Of a stretch of DNA of 64,000 bases, positions 17,633 to 27,506 are shown piece after piece; the first letter of the stretch is position 1; every line of letters begins with the position of its first letter. Under the pieces are notes generated by a model. The model saw nothing but the letters and a program-made list of their open reading frames with translations. It searched no databases and was not told where the DNA came from. The DNA comes from Lysobacter ciconiae (GTDB lineage: Bacteria; Pseudomonadota; Gammaproteobacteria; Xanthomonadales; Xanthomonadaceae), in NCBI RefSeq assembly GCF_015209725.1, contig NZ_CP063656.1:2649001-2713000 (forward strand), given 5' to 3'. A program made the position numbers and the translations under genes.

Positions 17633-18790
17633 ATGAAATACCTCTGGCTGGTCTGGGCCCAATTGCGGCGGAGCAAGACCCGCACCCTGCTGACACTTCT
17701 GTCGGTGGTCGCCGCCTTCCTGCTGTTCGGCATGCTCGACTCGGTCCGGGTGGCCTTCAATTCCGGCGGCAGCGTGGACGGTGCCAACCGGCTGGTGGTC
17801 GCTTCGCGGCTGTCGATCACGCAGACGCTGCCGATCCGCCTGCTGCGCCAGATCGAGGGCGTTCCGGGCGTGCGCAAGGCGACCTACGCGATGTGGTTCG
17901 GCGGCATCTACCAGGACCCGAAGAACTTCTTCCCCAACTTCTCGGTGGCCGACAACTACTTTGACGTCTACACCGACTTTGACCTTCCCGCCGAACAGCT
18001 GAAAGCCTGGCAGGCCAACCAGACCGGCGCGGTGGTGGGCGAGGCGCTGGCGCAGAAGTTCGACTGGAAGATCGGCGACACCATTCCGCTGCAGGCGACC
18101 ATCTTTCCGCGCAGCGGCAGCAACGACTGGCCGCTGCAGCTGGAGGCGATCTACCGCGCGCGCGACCGCGACAACGTCGGCGCCGAGCAGCAGCTGCTGA
18201 TGCACTGGAAGTACTTCGACGAGGCCAACGACTACATCAAGAACCAGGTCAGTTTCTTCACCGTGCAGCTGGCGGACCCGGGCCAGGCCTCGCGCGTGCC
18301 GCAGGCGATCGACGCGCTCTCGGCCAACTCCGACCACGAGACCAAGAGCCAGACCGAGTCGGCCTTCCAGCAGTCGTTTGCCAAGCAGTTCGCCGACATC
18401 GGCCTGATCGTCACCGCGATCATGGGCGCGGTGTTCTTCACCCTGCTGCTGCTCACCGGCAACACGATGGCCCAGGCGGTGCGCGAGCGGGTGCCCGAAT
18501 TGGCGACGCTGAAGACGCTGGGTTTCCGCGACTCGACGATGCTCGGGCTGGTGATGGCCGAGTCGGTGCTGCTGGTGATGATCGGCGGGCTGACCGGGCT
18601 CACCCTGGCCGCGCTGGCGATGCCGGGAATCTCGGCTGCCAGCGGCGGGATGATCGGCCTGCCGCAGGTGCCGGCGCAGACCTGGCTGGTCGGCATCGGC
18701 CTGATGGTCGCCATCGGTGTGGTGGTGGGCCTGCTGCCGGCGCTGCGGGCCAAGCGGCTGAAAATCGTCGACGCGCTGGCGGGGAGATGA
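17633..18790 (+). CDS. FtsX/MacB-like ABC permease, first subunit
   Basis: A 385-residue permease with one N-terminal membrane helix (about 15-40), a large periplasmic MacB-type domain (~45-255) and three C-terminal helices (about 265-290, 310-340, 350-375). This is the four-helix topology of type VII ABC transporters. It starts 7 bases after the ATPase stop and overlaps the second permease by four bases. Together with the adaptor it looks like a tripartite exporter; the substrate cannot be told from sequence. Confidence 0.9.
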   Translation: MKYLWLVWAQLRRSKTRTLLTLLSVVAAFLLFGMLDSVRVAFNSGGSVDGANRLVVASRLSITQTLPIRLLRQIEGVPGVRKATYAMWFGGIYQDPKNFFPNFSVADNYFDVYTDFDLPAEQLKAWQANQTGAVVGEALAQKFDWKIGDTIPLQATIFPRSGSNDWPLQLEAIYRARDRDNVGAEQQLLMHWKYFDEANDYIKNQVSFFTVQLADPGQASRVPQAIDALSANSDHETKSQTESAFQQSFAKQFADIGLIVTAIMGAVFFTLLLLTGNTMAQAVRERVPELATLKTLGFRDSTMLGLVMAESVLLVMIGGLTGLTLAALAMPGISAASGGMIGLPQVPAQTWLVGIGLMVAIGVVVGLLPALRAKRLKIVDALAGR

Positions 18791-20112
18791 GGATGCGGGC
18801 CGTGAACAGGCAGCGCCTGTGGAACCTGCTGACCGTCGTGCTGCTGGTGGCCGGACTGGCCGCGTGGATCGTGCTGCCGTGGTGGGGCCTGCTTGTCCTT
18901 GCCGTCGCGCTGGCGACCTGGCTGGTGCTGACCCGCAGCGGGCGGCTATCCCTGGCGGCCACGCGGATCGGCATTTCCAGCCTGCCGCAGCGGTGGGGCG
19001 CCTGTTCGGTGATCATCGTCGGCATCGCCGGCGTGGTCGGTGTACTGGTCGCGATGCTGGCGATGGGCGAAGGCTTCAAGGCGACCCTGCAGGCGACCGG
19101 CAGCGACGACACCGCGATCATCCTGCGCGGCGGGTCACAGGCGGAAACCAACTCGGTCATCCTGCGCGACCAGGTGCCGCTGGTCTCCAGCCTGCCCGGG
19201 ATCGCGCGCGACGCGGATGGCAAGCCGCTGCTGACCGCCGAGCTCTCGCAGGTGGTGGCGCTGAAGGCACGGTCCGATGGCAGCGATTCCAACGCGCAGC
19301 TGCGCGGCGTCGGCGAGGAAGCCTGGCAGGTGCGTCCGGGCGTGCGTCTGGTGGAAGGCCGCAGGTTCCAGCCAGGCCTGCAGGAGCTGGTGGTCGGCCA
19401 GGGCGCGCAGTCGCAGTTCCGCGGCCTTGAAGTGGGCAATACGCTGGAGTTCGCCAACCAGCAGTGGACGGTGGTCGGCAAGTTCGCCTCCGGCGACGCC
19501 TACGATTCGGAGCTGTGGGGCGACGCGCAGACCATCGCCTCGACCTACCGGCGCAATGCCTACCAGTCGATCACCGTGCGCACCGAGGGTGCGGACGGCT
19601 TCCAGCGCCTCAAGGCGGCGATGGACGCCGACCCGCGACTGAAGCTCGACGTGGAGACCACCCGCAGCTACTACCGCAAGCAGTCCGGCCAGCTGAGCAC
19701 GCTGATCAGCGTGCTCGGCACGGTGATCGGCGCGATCATGGCGGTCGGTGCGGTGTTCGGCGCGCTTAACACGATGTACGCCGCGGTGGCCGGCCGCGCG
19801 CGCGAGATCGCGACCATGCGTGCGATCGGCTTCCGAAGCCTGCCCGTCGTGCTCGCGGTGATGTTGGAGACGATGCTGCTGGCGCTGCTGGGCGGCGTGC
19901 TGGGCGGCTTGATCGCCTGGGCGATCTTCAACGGCTACACAGTGTCCACGCTGGGCAACAACTTCAGCCAGGTGGTGTTCCAGTTCAAGGTCTCGCCGCA
20001 GTTGCTGTGGACCGGCCTGAAATGGGCGCTGGGCATCGGCCTGGTGGGCGGCCTGTTCCCGGCATTGCGGGCCGCGAGTCTGCCGGTGACGGTCGCGTTG
20101 CGCGACGGCTGA
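18787..20112 (+). CDS. FtsX/MacB-like ABC permease, second subunit
   Basis: A 441-residue partner of the preceding permease. Two hydrophobic stretches occur near the N-terminus (about 14-45 and 68-98), then a long periplasmic domain and three C-terminal helices ending near residue 430. It differs from the first permease by the extra N-terminal pair. Two ATG codons two codons apart (18787, 18793) are possible starts. The gene ends the rightward operon and is followed by a hairpin terminator at 20120. Confidence 0.88.
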   Translation: MRMRAVNRQRLWNLLTVVLLVAGLAAWIVLPWWGLLVLAVALATWLVLTRSGRLSLAATRIGISSLPQRWGACSVIIVGIAGVVGVLVAMLAMGEGFKATLQATGSDDTAIILRGGSQAETNSVILRDQVPLVSSLPGIARDADGKPLLTAELSQVVALKARSDGSDSNAQLRGVGEEAWQVRPGVRLVEGRRFQPGLQELVVGQGAQSQFRGLEVGNTLEFANQQWTVVGKFASGDAYDSELWGDAQTIASTYRRNAYQSITVRTEGADGFQRLKAAMDADPRLKLDVETTRSYYRKQSGQLSTLISVLGTVIGAIMAVGAVFGALNTMYAAVAGRAREIATMRAIGFRSLPVVLAVMLETMLLALLGGVLGGLIAWAIFNGYTVSTLGNNFSQVVFQFKVSPQLLWTGLKWALGIGLVGGLFPALRAASLPVTVALRDG

Positions 20113-20119
20113 AACAAAG

Positions 20120-20141
20120 CGGGCACCCGAAGGTGCCCGTT
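20120..20141. terminator. Hairpin terminator between convergent operons
   Basis: An 8-base perfect stem CGGGCACC / GGTGCCCG with a CGAA tetraloop lies eight bases after the last permease gene and is followed by only two T. It is well placed to end the rightward ABC operon. The leftward prc message stops at 20189 and would run into the same hairpin. The short T tract makes efficiency uncertain. Confidence 0.6.
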
Positions 20142-20188
20142 CGACGCTTGCAGCGGGACAGGCCCGCAAGCCCGACCGCCGCTGGCCT

Positions 20189-22432
20189 TCAATCCGCCCA
20201 GTGCCCCGCGCGGGTCGAGATCGGCAGCACCAGCGCCGACAGCTTGCGGTCGTTGGCCAGCAGGTGGATCGCATCGGCCAGGATCGCCGCGGACTCCTGC
20301 AGCAACGGGTCGGGACGGTCCTCGGCGGCCTTCTCGCGCGCGGCGTCCTGGACGATGTCGCGCTCGTTGGCGGTCAGCCCGTCATCGGCGGAAATCAGCG
20401 CCAGCGGATCCAGCGCCAGCCCGAGCTCCTCGCGGGTTTCCTGTCGCTTCTTGCGCCGCGCCTCGCTGGCGTCGCGCTCGCGGCGCCGCTCGGCCTCGTT
20501 GAGCGAGATCGTGGTCTTCGCGGACTCCTCGCGGAAGCGCGCCACGTCCTCGCGCCACCACTGGAACTCCAGGTTGTTGGCGACGCGGGCGGTGTGCAGT
20601 TTGTCCAGCGTGCCCAGGATGTGGCTGAAGTCGCCGTAGACCTTGTGCGGCACCGCGGCGATCCGCGTCCACGGCAGCGCGTTGTCGTAGGTGCTCTCGC
20701 CGTATTCGGTGGCATCCACCGAGGCCGGGAACTGGATGTCCGGCACCACGCCCTTGTTCTGGGTCGAGCTGCCGCCGGGCAGGAAGAACTGGGCCACGGT
20801 CAGCTTGACCTGCCCGAAACGCTCCTCCTCACCGCCCGGCCAGCGGTCCAGGTCCACCAGGTTCTGCACCGTGCCCTTGCCGAAGGTGTTCTCGCCGATC
20901 ACCAGCCCGCGGCCGTAGTCCTGGATAGCACCGGCGAAGATCTCCGATGCCGACGCGGAGCCGCGGTTGACCAGCACCGCCAGCGGTCCGTCCCAGGCCA
21001 CGCCCGGCTCGTCGTCGCCATTGACGGTGACCCGGCCACCGGACTCGCGCACCTGCACCACCGGGCCCTGGTCGATGAACAGGCCGGTCAGCTCGATCGC
21101 CTCGTTCAGCGAGCCGCCGCCGTTGTTGCGCAGGTCCAGCACCACGCCGTCCACGCCCTGCTTCTTCATGTCCACCAGCAGCTTGGCGACGTCGCGGGTG
21201 GCCGAGGCGTAATCGCCGTTGTTGAGGCGGCGGCCCTCGAAGTCCTGGTAGAAACCGGGCAGCTCGATCACGCCCACGTGCTTGGCCGGCGCATCGCCGA
21301 TGCCGGGAATCTCCAGCACCTTGGATTTGGCGGCCTGGTCCTCCAGGCGCACCTTGTCACGGGTGATCACCACCCGCACCGGCTCGCTGTCCAGGCCGGC
21401 GCTCGCCGGCACCACGTCCAGCCGCACCTTGGAATCCTTGGGCCCGCGGATCTTCTCGACCACGTTGTCGATGCGCCAGCCGATCACGTCTTCCATGTTG
21501 CCGCTGGTGCCCTGCCCGACCGCCACGACGCGGTCGCCGGGAGCAAGCACGCCGGACTTGTCGGCCGGGCCACCGGGCACGATCTCGCGGATCGCGACGA
21601 TGTCGTCCTGCTTCTGCAGCACCGCACCGATGCCTTCCAGCGACAGCGACATGGACAGGTTGAAGTTCTCCGCCGATCGCGGGGTGAAGTAGCTGGTGTG
21701 CGGATCGATCGCGTTGGTGTAGCTGTTGAGGAAGGTCTGGAACACGTCCTGGCCTTCCAGCTGGGCCACGTTGTCAGCCAGGTTCGCGTAGCGCTTGTCC
21801 AGCGTCTTCGCGATGTCTTTGGACTCCTTGCCCGCCAGTTTCAGGCGCAGCCAGTCGTTGCGGACCGACTGCTTCCACAGCTCGTCCAGCTCGGCGGTGT
21901 CTTCCGCCCACGGCGCCTTCTTGCGGTCGTAGTGAAATTGCTCATCACCGCTGAAATCGAAGATGTCTTGCTTGAGCAGTCCGCGGGCGTGGCGGATGCG
22001 CTCGTTCACCCGCTGGCGGTAGAGCGCGAAGATCGCGTAGCCCGGCTCCAGCTTGCCGCTCTTGATGGCGTCGTCCAGCCGCGTCTTGTAGCGGTCGAAC
22101 CCGGCGATGTCGGCGGCGGTGAAGAACTGCTTGCCGCCGTCGAGCGCCTCCAGGTAGCGCTTGTAGATGTCCGCCGAGAGCGCGTCGTCCAGCGGCTGCG
22201 GCCGGTACGCGTAGCGGCTGTCGGACAGCAGGCCGTAGACCAGCTTGGCGGCGGTGGCCTGGTCGGCGGTCGGGCCGCTGGGCAGCACCGCCGGCTTGCT
22301 GCCGCTGGCGCGAGCCACGGTGACCGGTGTTTCCACCGCGGTGGGCGCGACCATCGGTGCATTGTCGGCACGCGCCAGCAGCGCCAACGGGGCGGTCAAC
22401 AGCAGGGCAAGCAGGGGGGTCTTGGCGATCAT
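20189..22432 (-). CDS. prc: Tail-specific periplasmic protease
   Basis: A 747-residue carboxy-terminal-processing protease of the Prc/Tsp type. A signal peptide covers residues 1-22. An N-terminal helical domain is followed by a PDZ domain at ~255-345 and the peptidase core with the Ser-Lys dyad: serine of the SASASE block (492-497) and K519 in ENTFGKGTVQ. The C-terminal ~140 residues are the Prc-specific extension, rich in charged helix. In E. coli Prc removes proteins with nonpolar C-terminal tails and controls wall hydrolase levels, which suits its place beside the cell-wall genes. No clear promoter was found in the 291-base gap 22433-22723, and no gene is seen there. Confidence 0.94.
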   Translation of the reverse strand: MIAKTPLLALLLTAPLALLARADNAPMVAPTAVETPVTVARASGSKPAVLPSGPTADQATAAKLVYGLLSDSRYAYRPQPLDDALSADIYKRYLEALDGGKQFFTAADIAGFDRYKTRLDDAIKSGKLEPGYAIFALYRQRVNERIRHARGLLKQDIFDFSGDEQFHYDRKKAPWAEDTAELDELWKQSVRNDWLRLKLAGKESKDIAKTLDKRYANLADNVAQLEGQDVFQTFLNSYTNAIDPHTSYFTPRSAENFNLSMSLSLEGIGAVLQKQDDIVAIREIVPGGPADKSGVLAPGDRVVAVGQGTSGNMEDVIGWRIDNVVEKIRGPKDSKVRLDVVPASAGLDSEPVRVVITRDKVRLEDQAAKSKVLEIPGIGDAPAKHVGVIELPGFYQDFEGRRLNNGDYASATRDVAKLLVDMKKQGVDGVVLDLRNNGGGSLNEAIELTGLFIDQGPVVQVRESGGRVTVNGDDEPGVAWDGPLAVLVNRGSASASEIFAGAIQDYGRGLVIGENTFGKGTVQNLVDLDRWPGGEEERFGQVKLTVAQFFLPGGSSTQNKGVVPDIQFPASVDATEYGESTYDNALPWTRIAAVPHKVYGDFSHILGTLDKLHTARVANNLEFQWWREDVARFREESAKTTISLNEAERRRERDASEARRKKRQETREELGLALDPLALISADDGLTANERDIVQDAAREKAAEDRPDPLLQESAAILADAIHLLANDRKLSALVLPISTRAGHWAD

Positions 22433-22723
22433 GAAATAGGGGCGGGGCGGCCGACTAGTGGGAGGGGGTGCAACGGACTGGCGCAGTACGGGAAGATCGA
22501 GATTGCAAGCAGCTTGGACTACCTGACAGTGCCGAAAGTTGCGGGCGCTGTCACCTCGTCAGGGCACGGTCAGGAAACGCTACGGCCTTGTCGCGCAAAG
22601 CCGAGACGGAAGCTTAGACAGGTGGATGCGAAGACCGCGTACGCACGACGCACGAGGCGGGCAAATTGCTGCGGCGATCGCCTGCTGCCGCACCCGGGTA
22701 CTGATGCGACAGGGACGTCCGGC

Positions 22724-23743
22724 TCAGGCTGAAACCGCCAGGCCCGCCTCCGCCGCGCTGCGGTCGGCATGGTAGGAGGAGCGCACCAGCGGGCCGGACG
22801 CGACGTGGGTGAAGCCCAGTCCCAGGCCGAACGTCTCGAAGTGCTTGTACTCCTCCGGCGTCCAGTAACGCATCACCGGATGGTGGTGGGCGCTGGGTTG
22901 CAGGTACTGGCCGATGGTGATCATGTCCACGTCATGGGCGCGCAGGTCGCGCAGGGTCTGCTCGACCTGGTCGCGCTCCTCGCCCAGCCCCAGCATGATC
23001 CCGGACTTGGTCACCACGTCGGGATGCTGGGCCTTGAACTTCTGCAGCAGAGTCAGCGACCACTGGTAATCGGCGCCCGGGCGCACATTGCGATACAGCT
23101 CCGGCACCGTTTCCAGGTTGTGGTTGAACACGTCCGGCGGGTTGGCCGCGAGGATTTCCAGCGCGCGCTCCATCCGGCCCTTGCCGCGGAAGTCCGGGGT
23201 CAGGATCTCGATCCGGGTGCCCGGGCTCTGGGCACGGATGGCGGCGATGCACTCGACGAAATGGCCGGCGCCGCCGTCGCGCAGGTCGTCGCGGTCGACC
23301 GAGGTCACCACCACGTACTTCAGGCCCATGTCGGCGACCGTGCGCGCCAGGTTGGCCGGCTCGGCGGCGTCCGGCGGCTTGGGCCGGCCGTGGGCGACAT
23401 CGCAGAAGCTGCAACGGCGCGTGCAGACCTCGCCCAGGATCATGAAGGTCGCGGTGCCGTGGCCGAAGCACTCGTGGATGTTGGGGCAGCTGGCTTCCTC
23501 GCAGACCGTGACCAGGCGGTTCGCGCGCAGCTTTTCCTTGAGCTTGGCGACCGCGTTGCCGGACGGGATGCGCACCCGGATCCAGGACGGCTTGCGCAGC
23601 ACCGGTGCCTCGGCGAACTGCACCGGCGAGCGGCTGATCTTGTCGCCGGCCAGCTGCTTCACGCCCGGCTGCAGGGACGCCGGTGCGTCGCCGCCGACAA
23701 TCGCGAGGGGAATGGACTTGCTGGCGCTATCGCTCATGGACAA
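22724..23743 (-). CDS. lipA: Lipoyl synthase
   Basis: A 339-residue radical-SAM enzyme that inserts two sulfurs into protein-bound octanoate to make lipoate. The auxiliary iron-sulfur cluster motif is C81, C86, C92 ([12 protein letters not shown]) and the radical-SAM motif is C107, C111, C114 (CTRRCSFC). The terminal RSSYHAD block carries the serine that ligates the auxiliary cluster. It lies 27 bases downstream of lipB and completes the lipoate pathway. Two codons after the first ATG a second one (23737) could also serve. Confidence 0.97.
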   Translation of the reverse strand: MSMSDSASKSIPLAIVGGDAPASLQPGVKQLAGDKISRSPVQFAEAPVLRKPSWIRVRIPSGNAVAKLKEKLRANRLVTVCEEASCPNIHECFGHGTATFMILGEVCTRRCSFCDVAHGRPKPPDAAEPANLARTVADMGLKYVVVTSVDRDDLRDGGAGHFVECIAAIRAQSPGTRIEILTPDFRGKGRMERALEILAANPPDVFNHNLETVPELYRNVRPGADYQWSLTLLQKFKAQHPDVVTKSGIMLGLGEERDQVEQTLRDLRAHDVDMITIGQYLQPSAHHHPVMRYWTPEEYKHFETFGLGLGFTHVASGPLVRSSYHADRSAAEAGLAVSA

Positions 23744-23770
23744 TCCGGGACGTGAATGCGGGGGTGCCGG

Positions 23771-24553
23771 TCAGAGCATGGGCAGGGCCGGCGACGGGGC
23801 CTCGTCGACCTTCAGGCCAAACTGCGCGGCGAAGTGTTCGACCAGCGCCGGCTTGACGGCCTGCAGCCCCGAGGGACCGCCCAAGTCTACCATCGAGGTC
23901 ACCCGCAAACCCGCGTAACCACAGGGGTTGATGCGCGTGAACGGGGACAGGTCCATGTCGATGTTGAACGCCAGGCCGTGGAAGCTGCAGCCGCGGCGGA
24001 CGCGAATGCCGAGCGCGGCGATCTTGGCCCCGGCCACGTACACGCCGGGCGCGCCGTCGCGGCGGCCGGCCTCGATGTTCCAGTCCGCCAGCGTGTCGAT
24101 CACCGCCTGCTCCACCCGGGCCACGTAGTCGCGTACGCCGACCTTGACCCGGCGCAGGTCCAGCAACGGATACAGCACCAGCTGGCCGGGGCCGTGGTAG
24201 GTCACCTGGCCGCCGCGGTCGACCTGGACCACGGGGATGTCGCCAGCCGCCAGGACGTGCTCGGCGCGACCGCTCTGGCCGAGGGTGAACACCGGGTCGT
24301 GCTCCACCAGCCACAGCTCATCGGGCGTGTCGACGGTGCGGCGATCGGTGAAGTCCTGCATCGCGCGCCACACCGGCTGGTAGGGCTGCCGGCCCAGGTC
24401 GCGCAACAGGGCGTGCGGCAGCGCTCGCGCGGCTCCTACCGGGGCTGCCGGCGTGGGCGTGGGCGCGAGTGCGGATGCAGGCGCGGGTGCGTTCAAGGCG
24501 AATCCGCCATCGCCGGATTCCGAGGCGGTGGCAGCCGGCGTTACAGCGTCCAC
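23771..24553 (-). CDS. lipB: Octanoyl-ACP:protein octanoyltransferase with extended N-terminus
   Basis: Transfers octanoyl from acyl carrier protein to lipoyl domains. The signature [18 protein letters not shown] (113-130), catalytic C211 (NPCGYAG) and K177 ([10 protein letters not shown]) are all present. The 260-residue reading is ~40 residues longer than typical LipB because of an Ala/Pro-rich head (residues 1-44), so the true start may lie downstream; in this reading the 5' end overlaps the DUF493 gene by 13 bases. It is coupled to lipA. Confidence 0.94.
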   Translation of the reverse strand: MDAVTPAATASESGDGGFALNAPAPASALAPTPTPAAPVGAARALPHALLRDLGRQPYQPVWRAMQDFTDRRTVDTPDELWLVEHDPVFTLGQSGRAEHVLAAGDIPVVQVDRGGQVTYHGPGQLVLYPLLDLRRVKVGVRDYVARVEQAVIDTLADWNIEAGRRDGAPGVYVAGAKIAALGIRVRRGCSFHGLAFNIDMDLSPFTRINPCGYAGLRVTSMVDLGGPSGLQAVKPALVEHFAAQFGLKVDEAPSPALPML

Positions 24554-24819
24554 TTCACTTCCGGGTGATCGCGCAACAACTGGTGGGCATGGTCGTACTG
24601 CTCGCGGCTTTCGGCGCGGAAGGTCAGGCGCACCGACACGTAGCGCCCGTTGCTGGAGTGCTTCCAGTGGATGCGCTCGGTCAATACCTCGATGCCGCCA
24701 TCGGTCAGGCGCTGCGGCAGTTCCGTCTCCAGCCCAGCGTCGGCCGCGCCCATCGCGCTGAGCTCGAACTCACCGGGAAACTGGAAACCGTGCTCGGGGT
24801 TGTCGGATATCAGTTCCAT
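24541..24819 (-). CDS. ybeD: DUF493 (YbeD-like) small protein
   Basis: A 92-residue ACT-like small protein equivalent to E. coli YbeD, with the family features [11 protein letters not shown] near the start and [13 protein letters not shown] in the middle. It lies between dacA and lipB exactly as in E. coli. Its biochemical role is not established; conserved position suggests a regulatory role for lipoylation or wall synthesis. Confidence 0.9.
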   Translation of the reverse strand: MELISDNPEHGFQFPGEFELSAMGAADAGLETELPQRLTDGGIEVLTERIHWKHSSNGRYVSVRLTFRAESREQYDHAHQLLRDHPEVKWTL

Positions 24820-24868
24820 CGCTCACTTCGCTGTGGTCCGGGTCAGGGTGGGGGTCAGATATCGGGGC

Positions 24869-26104
24869 TCAGGTGGATTTCCACCACAGCAGCAGCTCGT
24901 GCCACAGGCGCTTGAAGAAGCCTGCGCGCTCGACCGCCTGCAGTGCCACCAGCGGGCGCTCGGCAACGACCTTGCCATCGAGCATCACCTTCACCGTGCC
25001 GATCGCCTGGCCCTTCTCGATCGGGGCGACCAGCGTGGCCGGCACGTCCATGGTCGGCTGCAGCTGCTCGTAGCGGCCGCGCGGCACGGTCACCAGCAAC
25101 GGCTCGGCGACGCCGAGCTCCAGCGTGTCCACGGCGCCCTTCCACAGCTTGTGGGTCGCCACCTCGGTGTCGCCGTCGTACAGCTTGTGGGTTTCGTAAA
25201 AGCGGAAACCCCAGTTGAGCAGCGCCTGGCTGTCGCTGGCGCGCTGCTTCTCGGAGGTGGAGCCCATGACGACGGACACCAGGCGCTGCTCGTCGCGCTT
25301 GGCCGAGGCCATCAGACAGTAGCCGGCGCCGGAGGTGTGGCCGGTCTTGATGCCGTCCACGGTGCTGTCGCGCCACAGCAGCACGTTGCGGTTGGGCTGG
25401 GTGATCGGCCCGACCGTGAACTCCTTGATCTTGTTGTAGGAGTAGGTCTCGGGGAAGTCGCGCGACAGGGCGATCCCGAGCAGCGCCAGATCGTGCGCCG
25501 AAGACACGTGCCCGTCGTCCGGCAAGCCGGTGGCGTTGGCGAAGTGGGAGTTTTTCATGCCCAGTCGCTTGGCGTACTGGTTCATCAGCGCGGCGAAGGC
25601 GGATTCGCTGCCGGCCACATGCTCGGCCAGGGCGATCGCGGCGTCGTTGCCGGACTGCACGACCATGCCTTTTTCCATCTCCAGCAGCGGCGCGGTCTGG
25701 TTGACCTGGAAGCCCGAGTAGCTGCCGTCCGTGCCCGCCCCGCCCTTGCGCCAGGCGTTCTCGGTCATCATCACCTGGTCGGTCGGCTTGACCTTGCCGC
25801 CGGCCATCTCGGCGGCGATGACGTAGCTGGTCATCACCTTGGTGATGCTGGCCGGCTCCAGCGGTTCGTCGATGTTCTCGCCCGCCAGGACATTGCCGCT
25901 GGCGGCATCCATCAGGATCCACGCGGTGCCGACGATCGCCGGAGGCGGCGGTACCGGCAACGCCTCGCTGGCGGGCGCCTGTTCGGCGGCCTGCGGCTGG
26001 GGAGTCGGTTGCGGGGTGGGCTGCGGCGCCGGGGTCTGGGCGAAGGCGAGGCCGAAAGCAAAGGTGGTGAGCGCGGCGATGCCAATTGCGCGGTAGGACT
26101 TCAT
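24869..26104 (-). CDS. dacA: D-alanyl-D-alanine carboxypeptidase (PBP5 type)
   Basis: A 411-residue penicillin-binding protein that trims the terminal D-Ala of peptidoglycan stems. The three catalytic motifs are S86-I-T-K89, S151-G-N153 and K253-T-G255. A signal peptide (1-22) is followed by an unusual Pro/Gln/Thr repeat region (25-45) before the peptidase domain. The C-terminal amphipathic helix with FFKRLWHELLLWWK anchors it to the outer face of the inner membrane. I chose the ATG at 26104 because it gives a proper signal peptide and has CGGAG upstream. Confidence 0.95.
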   Translation of the reverse strand: MKSYRAIGIAALTTFAFGLAFAQTPAPQPTPQPTPQPQAAEQAPASEALPVPPPPAIVGTAWILMDAASGNVLAGENIDEPLEPASITKVMTSYVIAAEMAGGKVKPTDQVMMTENAWRKGGAGTDGSYSGFQVNQTAPLLEMEKGMVVQSGNDAAIALAEHVAGSESAFAALMNQYAKRLGMKNSHFANATGLPDDGHVSSAHDLALLGIALSRDFPETYSYNKIKEFTVGPITQPNRNVLLWRDSTVDGIKTGHTSGAGYCLMASAKRDEQRLVSVVMGSTSEKQRASDSQALLNWGFRFYETHKLYDGDTEVATHKLWKGAVDTLELGVAEPLLVTVPRGRYEQLQPTMDVPATLVAPIEKGQAIGTVKVMLDGKVVAERPLVALQAVERAGFFKRLWHELLLWWKST

Positions 26105-26165
26105 TGGTGAACTGCTCCGGGTCGGCGCGGGGCCGATGGGTATCGATATTGGAAGGGAAGCGAAA

Positions 26166-27506
26166 CTACTCTTTGACGCGTTGGGGTGTGCCGAAGCCGA
26201 GGCCGGCGATGCGGCTGGCCAAGCCATTGGCGGCCGCCGCTTCCAGCGGACCGACCCGCACCCGCCAGACTTGGCGGCCGTTGGCCATGCCGTCGTGCAG
26301 GTTGGCGGCGGCGATGCCGGCGCCGCGCAGGGTGGCCAGGGCCCGGTCGGCATTATCGCGCGCGGTGAAGCTGGCCACCTGCAGGACCACGCCGTCGCCG
26401 ACCTCGCTGGCCTGGATCACGCCAGCGGTGGCCGCGGCCGTCGGCGGCGGTGCACTGGATGGGGCGCTGGGCGAGCTGACGGCCGGTGCAGTCGATGCCA
26501 CGGTCGCCTGTGACAGGGTTTTGCCGGGCACGGCATCGTCGCGTACGACCCGTCCACCAACGATGCTGATGTGGCGCTCGGCCATCCACGCATCGAAGTC
26601 GTCGGCGGTCATCGCCCGGCCATCGCGGCTCATCTGGAAGCGCCAGTCCTCGGTCCCGCCGGTGGTCGCGACGGGCGCGGCGGCGGCCACGACCGTCGGG
26701 GCAGCGACGGGCGCCACAGCGGTGGGCAATTTGGCGACCAGCGAATCCATCGATGAGTCCGGCACGCGCGCGGTGGCTGCGGGCCGGGTCGCGGCGGTCT
26801 GAACCGCCTTCGCCGGCGGCGGCGTTGCAGCGGCCGCATACCGGGTTGGCGGCGCCTCACCCGGCTGCAGCGCGCGCACCTCGACCCGGCCGGTACCGGC
26901 CGGATGGACGCCGAGCTTGACCGCCGCGGCATAGCTCAGGTCCACCACCCGGCCCTCGTGGAACGGGCCGCGGTCGTTGACCCGGACCACCACCGAGCGG
27001 CCGTTGTCCAGGTTGGTGACCCGCGCAAAGCTGGGCAGCGGCAGCGACTTGTGCGCGGCGGTGAAGGCGTACATGTCGTAGACCTCCATGTTGGAGGTGC
27101 GCCGGCCGTGGAACTTGTTGCCGTAGTACGAGGCCGTGCCGCGCTCGACGAACCCCCTGGTGTCGTTGAGCACCTGGTAGTTCTTGCCCAGCACGGCATA
27201 GGTTGGCCGGTTGCCGTAGGCCGACCGCGGCTCGGCGACCACTTCGGGCTCGGGAATCAGCGAGACATCGATGTCGATGTTCGGCGCGGAGTCCTTGATG
27301 TGTGGCGCGTAGAGCCCGCCGGCCGTGTAGTGGCCGCGCTTGGACAGGTCCTCCTGCGCCGGCGGATACGGCGACTTTCCGCGCACCGTGTGACCGGCCG
27401 CCTTGGCCGTGCCCGCCGTGTCAGCCGGAGGATCGGATTTCTTGCCGGGACCGCTGGCGCAGGCGGCCAGGCCGAGGACGAGACCGGCCCCCAGCAGCCG
27501 CTTCAT
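26166..27506 (-). CDS. rlpA: RlpA-family septal lytic transglycosylase, lipoprotein with SPOR domain
   Basis: A 446-residue lipoprotein (lipobox LAAC, C16). The double-psi beta-barrel domain lies at about 115-205, with GTASYYGNKFHGRRT at its start and NDRGPF in the middle. A low-complexity Ala/Thr/Pro linker (about 220-350) separates it from a C-terminal SPOR domain (~370-440). RlpA cuts glycan strands that lack stem peptides at the division site; SPOR binds those strands. It overlaps mltB by ATGA and lies beside dacA, so the genes make a wall-remodelling set. Confidence 0.93.
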   Translation of the reverse strand: MKRLLGAGLVLGLAACASGPGKKSDPPADTAGTAKAAGHTVRGKSPYPPAQEDLSKRGHYTAGGLYAPHIKDSAPNIDIDVSLIPEPEVVAEPRSAYGNRPTYAVLGKNYQVLNDTRGFVERGTASYYGNKFHGRRTSNMEVYDMYAFTAAHKSLPLPSFARVTNLDNGRSVVVRVNDRGPFHEGRVVDLSYAAAVKLGVHPAGTGRVEVRALQPGEAPPTRYAAAATPPPAKAVQTAATRPAATARVPDSSMDSLVAKLPTAVAPVAAPTVVAAAAPVATTGGTEDWRFQMSRDGRAMTADDFDAWMAERHISIVGGRVVRDDAVPGKTLSQATVASTAPAVSSPSAPSSAPPPTAAATAGVIQASEVGDGVVLQVASFTARDNADRALATLRGAGIAAANLHDGMANGRQVWRVRVGPLEAAAANGLASRIAGLGFGTPQRVKE